Assembly: GCA_964544155.1 (NCBI GenBank)
Contig: CAZJAH010000034.1
Location: 1-31,862 of the forward strand
DNA: 31,862 nucleotides
DNA from: CAZJAH01 sp964544155
GTDB lineage: Bacteria; Bacteroidota; Ignavibacteria; Kapaibacteriales; UBA2268
Direction of reading: 5' to 3'
This document shows positions 7,872 through 16,830 of the stretch, piece after piece. Below the pieces are notes generated by a model. The model made no database searches. It was not told where the DNA came from and was given only the letters and a program-made list of their open reading frames with translations. The translations under genes were made by a program, and so were the position numbers. Numbering within the stretch: the first letter of the stretch is position 1; each line of letters begins with the position of its first letter.

Positions 7872-9776
7872 ATGACGGTATTTTCTACTAATAATCTTAG
7901 CAAATCATTTAAAGATAAATTACTTTTTGAAGGTGTCTCTTTTGGTATGGAAATGGGCGAAAGAGTCGGTATTATCGGCAAGAACGGCGCCGGCAAAACC
8001 ACACTGATGAAGATCATTGCAGGGCTCGATACACCGGATGAGGGTGATGTTGTTTTTAACAATAATGTCAGCCATGAATTTTTGAATCAGTCACCGTCAT
8101 TTGATTCATCAGAAACAATTCTGGATGCTGTAATGCAGGCTCGTGAAAAAGAATTCAAACTACTCGAAGAATACAGGCAGTTATGTTCCCTGCCTCCCGA
8201 TGAGCAGGAAGGCTCTGCACTTGATAGGATTCAGGCTGTTACGCACGAACTCTATATGAGCGGAGGATGGGAATTGGAAAGAGAAGCTGAAGCCGTACTT
8301 ATGAGGCTTGGGATGAATGAACCGTACAAGATCTGCGATACGCTTTCCGGCGGCCAAAAGAAAAGAGTTGCACTCGCCAGAGCCCTTGTATCAAACCCCG
8401 AACTGCTTATACTTGATGAGCCTACTAACCACCTCGATGCGGATTCAGTGCAGTGGCTTCAGGACAGGCTTATGGCTTCGAATAAAGCAATTCTGTTAGT
8501 TACCCACGACAGGTACTTCCTGGATGCCATTGCCACCAGGATCGTGGAAATTGACAGGCATAAGATATTCTCATATCCCGGTAATTATGAAAAATATTTA
8601 GAACAGAAAGAAATCTTTGTTAAAGCCGAGGAATCTTCACGCGAGCACAAATTAATGCGTTTGAGAACTGAACTTGCCTGGCTTCAAAAAGGAGCGAAAG
8701 CCCGCCGCACAAAGCAAAAGAGCCGCGTGGACTGGATAAATGAACTAAAAAAATCCACAAGAAAAACTAAAGAGAAGAATATTGAAATAGAACTGGGGCA
8801 TGTTTTCCTCGGTTCCAGGATAATCGAAGCCCATGATATTAAGAAAAGCATTGCTGGTAAACTGCTTTTTAAGAATTTTACTTATATCGCAAAGCCAAAG
8901 GATAGGATAGGTATTATCGGGCCCAATGGCAGTGGTAAATCTACTTTGCTTAATGTCCTTGCAGGCAGAGTACCGCCTGATGACGGAAGAGTGCTTATAG
9001 GGGCCACCGTGAATATTGGTTACTTTAAACAGGAAATTCAGGATTTGAAGCCCCGGAATTCAGTAATCGCGTCATTAAGGGAAGTAGCGGAATATATAAA
9101 TGTAGGTGTAGGTAAAGAACGTTATCTGACAGCTCGAGACCTGTTGAATAAATTTCTGTTTCCGCATAATCAGCACAGTTCTTTGATAGAAACTTTATCA
9201 GGCGGTGAGAAAAGACGGCTGGCCCTGCTGCGCGTTCTTATGGCTAATCCGAATGTGTTGCTCCTTGATGAGCCGACTAATGACTTTGACCTTCAGACTC
9301 TTGCAGCCTTTGAGGAATATCTCGACAATTTTTACGGCGTACTTATTATCGTGAGCCATGACAGAGCTTTTCTAGACAGAACAGTGGATTTTATACTGTC
9401 ATTCGACGGTAATGGAAATATTAAGGAATATCCAGGCAATTACAGTAATTACCTTGAAAAAAGGGAGCAGGAACTTAAGGAAGATAAAAAACTCCGGCAG
9501 CCTAAATCAAACAATAAAACAAAATTAAAATCCCCCGATAACGGAGAAAAACCCAAAAAGCTTTCTTACAAAGACCAGATTGAATTCAATAATATTGAGA
9601 ATGAAATTAACACACTTGAAGCCGATAAGAAGGAATTTGAAGAATTGATTAATTCCGGAGGTATTACAGATTTTAAAGAACTTGAAAAAATAAGCCTTAA
9701 GCTTGAAGAGATTGATCAAAAAATCGACGGCCTTACGCTAAGATGGATAGAGCTGAGCGAAATGACCGCCGATTGA
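7872..9776 (+). CDS. ABC-F family ATPase, Uup-like
   Basis: The 634-residue protein has two complete ATP-binding cassettes and no membrane segments, the mark of soluble ABC-F proteins that act on the ribosome. Cassette 1 has Walker A GKNGAGKT (36-43), signature LSGGQKKR and Walker B LLILDEPTNHLD. Cassette 2 has Walker A GPNGSGKS (350-357), signature LSGGEKRR and LLLDEPTNDFD. The interdomain linker at about 245-320 is basic (GAKARRTKQKSR). A C-terminal, charged coiled coil (about 540-630) matches the Uup subgroup, which is linked to DNA-structure tolerance and ribosome function. There is no clear Shine-Dalgarno sequence. It converges on xerD with a 12-base gap and no obvious terminator. An antibiotic-resistance ABC-F is less likely given the Uup-like C-terminus. 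Confidence 0.92.
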   Translation: MTVFSTNNLSKSFKDKLLFEGVSFGMEMGERVGIIGKNGAGKTTLMKIIAGLDTPDEGDVVFNNNVSHEFLNQSPSFDSSETILDAVMQAREKEFKLLEEYRQLCSLPPDEQEGSALDRIQAVTHELYMSGGWELEREAEAVLMRLGMNEPYKICDTLSGGQKKRVALARALVSNPELLILDEPTNHLDADSVQWLQDRLMASNKAILLVTHDRYFLDAIATRIVEIDRHKIFSYPGNYEKYLEQKEIFVKAEESSREHKLMRLRTELAWLQKGAKARRTKQKSRVDWINELKKSTRKTKEKNIEIELGHVFLGSRIIEAHDIKKSIAGKLLFKNFTYIAKPKDRIGIIGPNGSGKSTLLNVLAGRVPPDDGRVLIGATVNIGYFKQEIQDLKPRNSVIASLREVAEYINVGVGKERYLTARDLLNKFLFPHNQHSSLIETLSGGEKRRLALLRVLMANPNVLLLDEPTNDFDLQTLAAFEEYLDNFYGVLIIVSHDRAFLDRTVDFILSFDGNGNIKEYPGNYSNYLEKREQELKEDKKLRQPKSNNKTKLKSPDNGEKPKKLSYKDQIEFNNIENEINTLEADKKEFEELINSGGITDFKELEKISLKLEEIDQKIDGLTLRWIELSEMTAD

Positions 9777-9788
9777 TCTTTCTCGATA

Positions 9789-10697
9789 TCAGGCCCTTGG
9801 ATGAAATGTTGTATGCACTTCCTTGATGTATTCCCTGTCTAAATGAGTATATATCTGGGTAGTCGATATATCCGAGTGGCCCAGCATTTCCTGTACGGCT
9901 CTGAGGTCAGCTCCACCTTCAAGCAGGTGAGTAGCAAATGAATGCCTGAACATATGCGGGTGAACGTGAACTTCTGTTTCTGCGCTCCTCGCGTATTTAT
10001 CAAGTATTTTCCATATACCCATCCTTGAAAGCATTTTACCGCGATGATTAAGAAAGAGTATATCACCTGACAGGCTGTTTACAAAGAAAACCCTCGAGCG
10101 TTTTCTGTATTTTTCAATCCACTCCAGAGCAGTGGATCCAATAGGTACAATTCGTTCTTTAGATCCTTTGCCGAAAATCCTGACAATGCCTTGATCATAC
10201 ATTATATCTCTTTGCTTAAGTACGATAAGCTCAGAAACCCTTAGGCCGCAGGCATATAAAGTTTCAAGCATCGTTCGGTCGCGGATACCCGTTATTACCG
10301 AAGTATCCGGCTGGACAAGGATTTTCTGTACCTGTTCGATAGTCAGTGTTTCTGGCAGGTGCCTTTTAATCCTTGGCAGATCGATTTTTTCTGTTACGTC
10401 CGCCTCGGTATAGCCCGAGGCAAATAAGAATCTGTGAAATCCACGTAATGATGATAAATACCTTGATCGGCTGGAAATGCTCAAGCCTAACTCCCCAAGC
10501 ATTTCCAGGAATCCCGTAATATTGTTGCTTGTGGAATCAGTGAAACTTTCAATTCCCTGTTCCTGTAAGTATTGCGCGTATATCGTGAGGTCATGCGTAT
10601 ATGATGCCCTCGTGTTATTTGACAACCCCCTTTCAAATGAAACGTACCGCAGGTACTCGTTCATCTCCCTGTAAAGATTTGAATGAATCTTCTTCAT
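9789..10697 (-). CDS. xerD: Tyrosine recombinase XerD
   Basis: The 302-residue enzyme acts with a partner recombinase at dif sites to resolve chromosome dimers. An N-terminal SAM-like core-binding domain (about 12-95) precedes the catalytic domain. The catalytic residues are all present: Arg153 (GLRVSEL), Lys177 (GKGSKER), His248 and Arg251 (HPHMFRHSF), His274 (LGHSDI) and nucleophile Tyr283 (TQIYTH). Length matches E. coli XerD (298). The start lacks a well-placed ribosome-binding site; a later ATG at residue 12 is a weaker alternative. It follows the pgpH-type gene by 11 bases and is probably in the same transcript. No integron, phage or dif-like site was noticed nearby, which supports the housekeeping role. 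XerC cannot be fully excluded. Confidence 0.88.
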   Translation of the reverse strand: MKKIHSNLYREMNEYLRYVSFERGLSNNTRASYTHDLTIYAQYLQEQGIESFTDSTSNNITGFLEMLGELGLSISSRSRYLSSLRGFHRFLFASGYTEADVTEKIDLPRIKRHLPETLTIEQVQKILVQPDTSVITGIRDRTMLETLYACGLRVSELIVLKQRDIMYDQGIVRIFGKGSKERIVPIGSTALEWIEKYRKRSRVFFVNSLSGDILFLNHRGKMLSRMGIWKILDKYARSAETEVHVHPHMFRHSFATHLLEGGADLRAVQEMLGHSDISTTQIYTHLDREYIKEVHTTFHPRA

Positions 10698-10708
10698 AGA
10701 GATAGCTT

Positions 10709-12931
10709 TTAACCTTCCTTTTCTTTTGGTATTTCCTTGTATTTAACTCTTTGATGAGATTTTCCGAATAAATTTTTAGCCAAAGTCTGCTTAATGATCT
10801 GAATTTCATGCAAAGTAATATCAGATTCATCAAATTGTCCGTCAAAGATCCTGTCCTTGATATTAGCGTCTATCATATTCTCAAGCTCTTCCTTGCTTTC
10901 TACTTCAATCCTGGAAATAGCTTCTGCGCTGTCGCAGATCATTAGTATAGCTGTTTCTTTAGAATTAGGCTTAGGCCCGGGATACCTGAAGTCAGATTCC
11001 TGCACGGTAAGCGGATCGCTTGCTTCCTCCAGGGCTTTAGCATAGAAGTGCTTGATCAAAGTAGTGCCGTGATGCATTGGTATAAAATCAATTATCCTTT
11101 TTGGAAGCTTATACTGCTTAGCAAGATGTACTCCGTCGACAACATGCTCCTTAATTGCTTGAGCGCTCTTTTTGGGAGGTATAAGGTCGTGCTTATTTTC
11201 AATATCCATTTGATTTTCGGTAAAATATTCTGCTTTAGATATTTTACCGATATCATGGAAATAAGTTCCTACCTTGGTTAAAAGGGTATTCGCGCCGATA
11301 GCGTCGGCGCATCTTTCAGCGAGCATAGCTACAGATAGTGTATGCTGGTATGTCCCGGGAGCTACATCATTCATCTTTAGAAGCAGGGGATGGTTTAGTT
11401 TGTCATATTCCTGCAGCTTCAGATCTGTTGTCACAGAAGTCACACGTTCCAGAAGAAATAATAAGCCAAAGGTGACAAGTGGTGAAACCGCAGAATTGAT
11501 CAATGCGAGAGATGATCTTTTCAGAGTAATAAGAAATTCAGCCGAGCGTTCCAGTCCGAAAGCCGTTATAGCCAGCAGGAACCCTATAAAAATGAATAAA
11601 ATTGACTGGAACATTTGTGTGCGGTTTTGGATATCCCTTACACTGTAAGCTGCTAATGTACCCGTAAAGAGCATTATCAGCCCGGTTTGATAATCATTGC
11701 CTCTAATTCCCGCAACCATGAACGCCATTGATACAGTGATATAAAAAGCAGTTCTGGAATCAAATACTATTGCTCCAAGCATTGAAAATGCCGGTACCAA
11801 TATCAGGTATTCCAGGGGGAATGTACTTTGTATAGCTAGCGAAAGCCAGGCCAATAGCGAGGCAAGTACCAATATGCCTCCGACAATTGCCAGCTGCTGA
11901 TTGTCAAAAAATATCTTTTTTCTAAGAAAGAAAAGATAAATGATCAGTATGCCATAAATAATAAAAACGTGACCGATATTTCCTAAAACATTTGTAAATG
12001 TGTAAGCCGATTCACTTATTAAATATTTTGACTTCTGGTAGGATTTAAGCTTGGCTATTGTGCTTTCCGTCAGGCGCTGGTTTTCTTTGACGATCATTTC
12101 GCCTTCCTTTACAAAACCGGTCGTTCGGGGTACTGCGTCAATCACCAATTGCCTGTGTTTATTAGTAAGCTCTTCGGAAAAAATAAGATTTGGCTCCGAT
12201 AGATCCTGAATCATTTCGAGGGCCAAAGCCCTGAATTCAGGGCTTATATCATCTGCCAAAGCTTTTTCGGCTTTCATCAAAAACGAGTTCTCATCAGTAA
12301 GATCAACCGTCGGGAGTATTTTTCTTTTATCGTTATCAATTCTTACGATGATCTCTGTTGTGTTTATTTGATTTTTACTGATATTTATAAATCCACTGCG
12401 GTATGAACTTTCCAGATATTTTTTAACAACGTTTGAAATATCGTTTATTTCCCTACTGGCCTGTGGCGGAGAAAGCCTTATCAGTTCCTCCAGTGATCCT
12501 TCATTAAATACAGTACCGCTTGCTGAAGCTTCATTCACTGTTATTTCAAACAATTGATTTCTCAGCCGGTCAATTTTGGAAAAATTAGCAGGTGCTATAC
12601 TTTCTTCATGGATAAATATTGGAAGAGCTGAGTTTACTGCCGAATCAACATCTGCTCTATAATCCTTTTCAGGCTTATAGATTGGAAATGAAAATTCAGC
12701 AACTACAGGGTTGCCGGGCCAGACAAAATTCGGGGTCAGATTATACTCAAAAGATTCACTGGAAGTTTCATCCAGACGAAAAATAAAAAATGCCGCGCAG
12801 ATAGTTATGGTTCCGAGCATTATTAGTATTCGGAATTTCCAGGAATACCGCGGATTGGAGGTATCTTCTTCCGGTTCGTAATTCTTTTGGTTGACTAACT
12901 TTTGAAATAGTGTTTGTTGATTATTTGCCAT
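10709..12931 (-). CDS. pgpH: 7TM-HD family cyclic-di-AMP phosphodiesterase, PgpH-type
   Basis: The 740-residue membrane protein matches the PgpH architecture. It has a first membrane segment at about 33-51, a large extracytoplasmic 7TMR-HDED-type domain to about 300, seven membrane segments at about 310-490, and a cytoplasmic HD domain. The metal-binding motif is visible: His530 (YQHTLSV), His559-Asp560 (FHDIGK), EHVVDGVHLA and MHHGT. The C-terminal IEVESKEELENMID is also typical. PgpH-type enzymes hydrolyse cyclic di-AMP to pApA. No diadenylate cyclase is in the window. xerD follows 11 bases downstream. An upstream divergent, very AT-rich region of 145 bases separates it from rsmE and presumably holds both promoters. 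Confidence 0.9.
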   Translation of the reverse strand: MANNQQTLFQKLVNQKNYEPEEDTSNPRYSWKFRILIMLGTITICAAFFIFRLDETSSESFEYNLTPNFVWPGNPVVAEFSFPIYKPEKDYRADVDSAVNSALPIFIHEESIAPANFSKIDRLRNQLFEITVNEASASGTVFNEGSLEELIRLSPPQASREINDISNVVKKYLESSYRSGFINISKNQINTTEIIVRIDNDKRKILPTVDLTDENSFLMKAEKALADDISPEFRALALEMIQDLSEPNLIFSEELTNKHRQLVIDAVPRTTGFVKEGEMIVKENQRLTESTIAKLKSYQKSKYLISESAYTFTNVLGNIGHVFIIYGILIIYLFFLRKKIFFDNQQLAIVGGILVLASLLAWLSLAIQSTFPLEYLILVPAFSMLGAIVFDSRTAFYITVSMAFMVAGIRGNDYQTGLIMLFTGTLAAYSVRDIQNRTQMFQSILFIFIGFLLAITAFGLERSAEFLITLKRSSLALINSAVSPLVTFGLLFLLERVTSVTTDLKLQEYDKLNHPLLLKMNDVAPGTYQHTLSVAMLAERCADAIGANTLLTKVGTYFHDIGKISKAEYFTENQMDIENKHDLIPPKKSAQAIKEHVVDGVHLAKQYKLPKRIIDFIPMHHGTTLIKHFYAKALEEASDPLTVQESDFRYPGPKPNSKETAILMICDSAEAISRIEVESKEELENMIDANIKDRIFDGQFDESDITLHEIQIIKQTLAKNLFGKSHQRVKYKEIPKEKEG

Positions 12932-13076
12932 GAATCTATTTTCTGTATTTATATCAGTATTTTTTGATTCTCAATTATCAAAATATAAAATTTAAATTAA
13001 TGAAATTTGAGTAAATTTAATTAAAATAATTACCATATTCAATGTATGACGGATTAATTACTAAAGATAATTTATA

Positions 13077-13766
13077 ATGGAATGTATTTATCTCGACAGC
13101 TTACATGAAGATATCAGCCAAATTATATGCGAAGGCGATGAATCCAGACATTTAAAAGCGCTGCGTCTGGGCCCCGGCGATGATATAATGATCACAAATG
13201 GCAGAGGACTGTCTGCGATAGCGATGATCAAGAGTTTAGGCAGTAAGGAACATGAATTAAAAATCAAAAAACTCCTCCCCGGTTATGGTGAAGATGAATT
13301 TAGTACAGGGCTTGCCATCGGTATCCTGCGTAACAGGGACAGATTTGAGTATGCTCTTGAAAAAGCTATTGAGCTTGGGGTTAAATATTTTATTCCACTT
13401 GTATGCGAGCATACGCAATTCGCTAAATTCAACAGGAAAAGGCTGGAATCTAAAGCGATTGCAGCCATAAAGCAGTGTAAAAGATCCTTATTGCCCAAAA
13501 TTTATGATCCAGTCAGAATAAATGAACTGTTCAATATAGAAATCAGGAATACCAGGTTTATAGCCGCTGAGCAGGATCATAGTTCCGGTATCAGTTCATT
13601 TCGGAATAGTGATTTTTGCCTGATTATCGGGCCTGAAGGTGGTTTTTCCGAGAATGAATTGTTATTTTTGCGTGAAAGCACTAATGTGAATTTTATTAAT
13701 TTAGGTAAAAGAAGGCTCAGGGCGGAGACGGCGGCGATCGCCGGACTGAGCAGACTTAAACTTTAA
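13077..13766 (+). CDS. rsmE: 16S rRNA (uracil(1498)-N(3))-methyltransferase RsmE
   Basis: RsmE methylates U1498 of 16S rRNA in the assembled small subunit using S-adenosylmethionine. The 229-residue product has an N-terminal PUA-like domain with the typical ESRHLKALRLGPGD segment. A SPOUT methyltransferase domain follows, with the knot motifs GPEGGFSENE (from residue 185) and LGKRRLRAETAAI near the C-terminus. KAIELGVKYFIPL and AAIKQCKRS also fit. Length is slightly below the usual 240-250. The start has no strong ribosome-binding site. It is followed 70 bases downstream by the GIY-YIG-like gene. Confidence 0.94.
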   Translation: MECIYLDSLHEDISQIICEGDESRHLKALRLGPGDDIMITNGRGLSAIAMIKSLGSKEHELKIKKLLPGYGEDEFSTGLAIGILRNRDRFEYALEKAIELGVKYFIPLVCEHTQFAKFNRKRLESKAIAAIKQCKRSLLPKIYDPVRINELFNIEIRNTRFIAAEQDHSSGISSFRNSDFCLIIGPEGGFSENELLFLRESTNVNFINLGKRRLRAETAAIAGLSRLKL

Positions 13767-13836
13767 TTTTCATTGGCTTTTTAAGAAAAAAGCTAATCGG
13801 CCGATACTTCTAAATGGAAAATACTAAGAAAACGAT

Positions 13837-14238
13837 ATGAAAGTAGAGTGGTACCGGTGTACCGGATGGGTTTGGTGCAATTTATACAGACTGGATATCG
13901 AGCACGAATATCTGGATGATCTGCATGGTGTGTATGTAATATGGGCCGGTGAAAACGAGCGCAAAGTACTAAAGGTAGGTAGGGGTTATATACGGGAAGA
14001 ACTCAAAGAAATGAAAAATGACCTTGCTATACAGGCCTTTAGCCATCATGGAGTATTTGTTTCCTGGGCAGAAGTTTCCGGATTCACACAGGGTGGAGTG
14101 GAGTTATTTCTGAATAATGTGCTAAGCCCGGCTATAAGTGAGGATACCCCCAAGGCCCTGCCAATTAAGATAAACCTTCCCTGGGATGAAAATTCCTTAC
14201 CCGAATTACCTGAAGAAGATGATGAAGATGACGATTAA
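13837..14238 (+). CDS. Small GIY-YIG-like protein with acidic tail, function unknown
   Basis: This 133-residue protein has no certain family. Its layout recalls a minimal GIY-YIG nuclease domain: GVYVIW (31-36) in place of GIY, VLKVGRG (44-50) in place of YIG, Arg53 just after, and Glu89 in GVELFLNNVLSPAI in place of the metal-binding Glu near the domain end. The second motif has lost its tyrosine. The C-terminus (127-133) is a run of Asp and Glu, and the N-terminus is rich in Trp and Cys. No signal peptide is present, so it should be cytoplasmic. It lies 70 bases after rsmE and its stop is five bases from the convergent TPR gene. Divergent or inactive nuclease fold is an inference from pattern only. 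Confidence 0.7.
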   Translation: MKVEWYRCTGWVWCNLYRLDIEHEYLDDLHGVYVIWAGENERKVLKVGRGYIREELKEMKNDLAIQAFSHHGVFVSWAEVSGFTQGGVELFLNNVLSPAISEDTPKALPIKINLPWDENSLPELPEEDDEDDD

Positions 14239-14243
14239 TGCCG

Positions 14244-16061
14244 TCATATACCCTTGTTCCTGATTTCTCTTATTTTCTCCCTTGCCTGATGTAAATAAAT
14301 GGAGTTGGGAAATGTGGCCAGAAGGGATTTAAATGTTTCTTCTGCTTTGTCATTATCATTGATTTGATAATATGATAAACCCAGTTTGTAATAAGCTTCA
14401 TCCTTAATGAAGGTTTCGGGGTTGTTATCCAAAAAATCAGTTAAAATCTCAATGGCCCCGGTAAAATTATCTCTCTTATATTCTAATGAAGCAGCTTTTA
14501 GCATGGCCATATTATCAAGTCCCGTGCCTTCGGCCTGCCGGATGACTTCCATGTATTTATCAAGGGCTTCCCGGGGCTTATTCCTGTATTCCAGGTATTC
14601 AGCATCAATAAAATTATGCAGAGGAGCCTGATGATCCTGATACAGATCGATTAAAACCAGCTTGTTGAGAGCGTCATTAGAGAGGTCTGATCTTGTTTTG
14701 AAGCTTAAAGCATCAAAAAATGCCCTGGCTGTATCAAGTTTACCCTCGAAATATTTCACAAGAGCAATGTTATATTCCGCGAGATCGGTTTGGGCAGGAT
14801 ATTGTTTAAAATAAGACCTCACGTTCGAGAATATTTGCAGGGCTTCTTCATTATTTTTTTCAATAATTTGTATTTTGCCCAGAATATTCAATCCTTTGGC
14901 AGTAATTTCCAGTTGACGAAAACTTTTATTATCGATGAGCTTATCCAGCCAGTCGATGGCTTTATCCCTGTTGTTTAGCTTATCCAGATACAACTCTGCT
15001 ATTCTATATGTACACTCAGCCGATGTCGGAGAATTTGGAAATTCTTTTGTAATTCTTTTATATCTGCTTATTATGGCATTAATTTCCTCAACATTGAATT
15101 TTTCCTGCTGAATATGCTTGCTTTCGAGTGCCCTGGCAAAACCATAAAGAGCAGACGGAAGATACTTATTGTCGTCGCCCATTTCCATCACTGCTTCATA
15201 TGCCTTTAAAGCGGCGGAAAAATTGCCGTCATTCATTGCGGTAGAGGCAAACTGGATCAGTTCTTTTCCCTGCGACTGGGTGAGATAGTCAATCTTTTTG
15301 TATGCTTCGAGGGCTTGGTCGTAATCATTTATTGTGGTAAGGAACCACGCGTAAAGCCTTTGAATGAAGTAATCATCAGCCTGCTCAGCGGCAATTTCGT
15401 TGAGTTTATTATGTATGTAGTCCATGTTAGAATCATCAGCCATAAGAGCATATAGCCTGCCCTGAGCCAGAGCGGAATTGCTTGTTTCCTTAAGCAGGTT
15501 AATGATCTCTTCTGTTCCTCTCTCAGCGTTTCCCAGAGCGATGAATAATTTGCTCATCCTATCGGCAAAAAGCTGTTCTTTATCGAATTTATCCCGGGCT
15601 TTTTCTAATACTTCAACGGCTTTATCAAATAACTGGAGATCGGAATACATATCCGACATCATGGCATAGGTTTCCGAATTATCAGGATATTTATCTATAA
15701 GTTCTTTCCATTGTTTGTTAGCTTTTTCGGGCTGGCCCGTTCTCCAGTAAAGCTCACCCAGCAAAGCAAGGCTGTAAGGCTTTGGTTTTATCTTAACAAA
15801 TTCTTCTGCTGTTGGAATAATTTCTGAATATTTGTTTTGAGCAATATACGACCTTGCATATCCCTGGAAGGCAATTTCATTTCCGGGAGAATTATCGAGC
15901 ACCTCTTTATAAAGCCTTGCGGCGTCATCATAATCACCTGCGTTTTCGTAGGTTTCGGCCATTCGGAGCTTACGGTTATCAATATCATTCTGAGAATATG
16001 ATACCCGCGATGTTATCATAAGCAGAGTAAAAACAATGATTAAGCTTAATTTTTTTTTCAT
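14244..16061 (-). CDS. Exported TPR-repeat protein
   Basis: The 605-residue protein starts with a clear signal peptide (residues 1-23, basic MKKK, hydrophobic core, cleavage near SYSQ) and then consists almost wholly of TPR repeats from about 30 to the end. Examples are AGDYDDAARLYKEVLDNSPG and the C-terminal INDNDKAEETFKSLLATFPNS. It is probably periplasmic or attached to the outer membrane and mediates protein-protein contacts. There is no lipobox. Similar proteins in Bacteroidota appear in gliding, secretion and outer-membrane assembly contexts, but nothing here identifies the partner. It is divergent from the SRPBCC gene across a 123-base region containing an inverted repeat. A member of the YbgF/BamD-like group is possible at the C-terminal end, which resembles the outer-membrane TPR pattern. 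Confidence 0.85.
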   Translation of the reverse strand: MKKKLSLIIVFTLLMITSRVSYSQNDIDNRKLRMAETYENAGDYDDAARLYKEVLDNSPGNEIAFQGYARSYIAQNKYSEIIPTAEEFVKIKPKPYSLALLGELYWRTGQPEKANKQWKELIDKYPDNSETYAMMSDMYSDLQLFDKAVEVLEKARDKFDKEQLFADRMSKLFIALGNAERGTEEIINLLKETSNSALAQGRLYALMADDSNMDYIHNKLNEIAAEQADDYFIQRLYAWFLTTINDYDQALEAYKKIDYLTQSQGKELIQFASTAMNDGNFSAALKAYEAVMEMGDDNKYLPSALYGFARALESKHIQQEKFNVEEINAIISRYKRITKEFPNSPTSAECTYRIAELYLDKLNNRDKAIDWLDKLIDNKSFRQLEITAKGLNILGKIQIIEKNNEEALQIFSNVRSYFKQYPAQTDLAEYNIALVKYFEGKLDTARAFFDALSFKTRSDLSNDALNKLVLIDLYQDHQAPLHNFIDAEYLEYRNKPREALDKYMEVIRQAEGTGLDNMAMLKAASLEYKRDNFTGAIEILTDFLDNNPETFIKDEAYYKLGLSYYQINDNDKAEETFKSLLATFPNSIYLHQAREKIREIRNKGI

Positions 16062-16115
16062 AGATATTATAAGATAAATTTTTCGGATAAATAAGAATAA
16101 TTCCGGCTATATTCG

Positions 16116-16161
16116 TCATAAGTAATATGTACGACGTTAATGGACATTATAAATTACTTAT
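16116..16161. promoter_or_regulatory. Inverted repeat in the divergent region of the TPR and SRPBCC genes
   Basis: ATAAGTAAT (16118-16126) is perfectly repeated in inverse as ATTACTTAT (16153-16161), separated by 26 bases. The left copy extends to TCATAAGTAAT, close to TCATAAGTTAT at 7791-7801. The right arm abuts the AAAGGGAGA ribosome-binding site of the SRPBCC gene, so binding or pairing there could affect its translation or transcription. The region is AT-rich and chance is possible. Confidence 0.3.
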
Positions 16162-16184
16162 TAAAGGGAGAATAGAGCTTAGCA

Positions 16185-16712
16185 ATGGACTCATTTAAAA
16201 TCCTGGCAGCAAGCGGGATTACACTTTTTGTACTGCTGGTAACAGCAACTTTTATCATGCCGTCTGAATTTGAAATTGACCGAAGCATTATTATTAATGC
16301 AGATAAAAATAAAATCACTCATACACTGACTAACCTGAAAACCTGGAAGGAATGGTCATTCTGGAATAAAACAGTCGATTCAACACTTGAATTCAACTAT
16401 AAGGGGAATTCCGCTGGTATTGGAGCCGTCCAGTTTTGGGAAGGAGACTATGTCGGCTATGGATCAATCAGAATTACTGACCTCAATGCAAATGAGTTCG
16501 TTAAATATCGAATGTCTCTTAACGATGAGTACATAACCGATGGTATGTTCGAACTTCTTGAGGTATCCGAAGGAACAAAAGTCAGACTTATTGAAAGAGG
16601 CCGACTCGGCTGGAATCCCCTTTTTAAAATAATTGGCTACTTTGCTGATGACCTGTTAGGCAATGAGCAGGAAGAGACATTGAAAAATCTAAAGAAAACT
16701 ATTGAAAGTTAA
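16185..16712 (+). CDS. Membrane-anchored SRPBCC (START/polyketide-cyclase fold) protein
   Basis: The 175-residue protein has an N-terminal membrane segment (about 8-25) followed by an SRPBCC-type domain. The segment DRSIIINADKNKITHTLTNLKTWKEW is replaced here by its key parts: IIINADKNKI then LKTWKEWSFWNK, which is the usual opening of polyketide-cyclase-like proteins. TKVRLIERGRLGWNP and the C-terminal helix EETLKNLKKTIE complete the fold. Such proteins bind hydrophobic ligands; the ligand is unknown. The only good ribosome-binding site (GGGAG, 16166-16170) is 14 bases from the ATG, an unusually long spacing, and no alternative start fits it better. A terminator follows, so it is probably monocistronic. 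Confidence 0.8.
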   Translation: MDSFKILAASGITLFVLLVTATFIMPSEFEIDRSIIINADKNKITHTLTNLKTWKEWSFWNKTVDSTLEFNYKGNSAGIGAVQFWEGDYVGYGSIRITDLNANEFVKYRMSLNDEYITDGMFELLEVSEGTKVRLIERGRLGWNPLFKIIGYFADDLLGNEQEETLKNLKKTIES

Positions 16713-16731
16713 TTAGCTTATTGTAATTTTT

Positions 16732-16776
16732 AAAAGGCATGCCTGTTAATAAGAGTAAAGGCATGCCTTTTTTTTT
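16732..16776 (+). terminator. Rho-independent terminator after the SRPBCC gene
   Basis: AAAAGGCATGCCT (16732-16744) pairs perfectly with AGGCATGCCTTTT (16759-16771) across a 14-base loop and runs into a series of T residues. Each arm contains the self-complementary GGCATGCC. Confidence 0.88.
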
Positions 16777-16830
16777 AAGTAAAAATCATGATATTTATCT
16801 TGATGAATCTCCGCACTTAAGAGATCATTT

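Noticed and set aside
9789..10697. XerD as an integrase of a mobile element
   Set aside because: There are no flanking repeats, phage genes or tRNA target, and the sequence matches the housekeeping XerD form.
11274..11648. Plus-strand frame of 124 codons inside the pgpH-type gene
   Set aside because: It overlaps the HD and membrane region of a conserved gene in antisense and has no recognisable features.
13773..13796. TTGGCTTTTT / AAAAAGCTAA inverted repeat after rsmE
   Set aside because: It is an AT-rich stem without a following T run; too weak to call a terminator with confidence.
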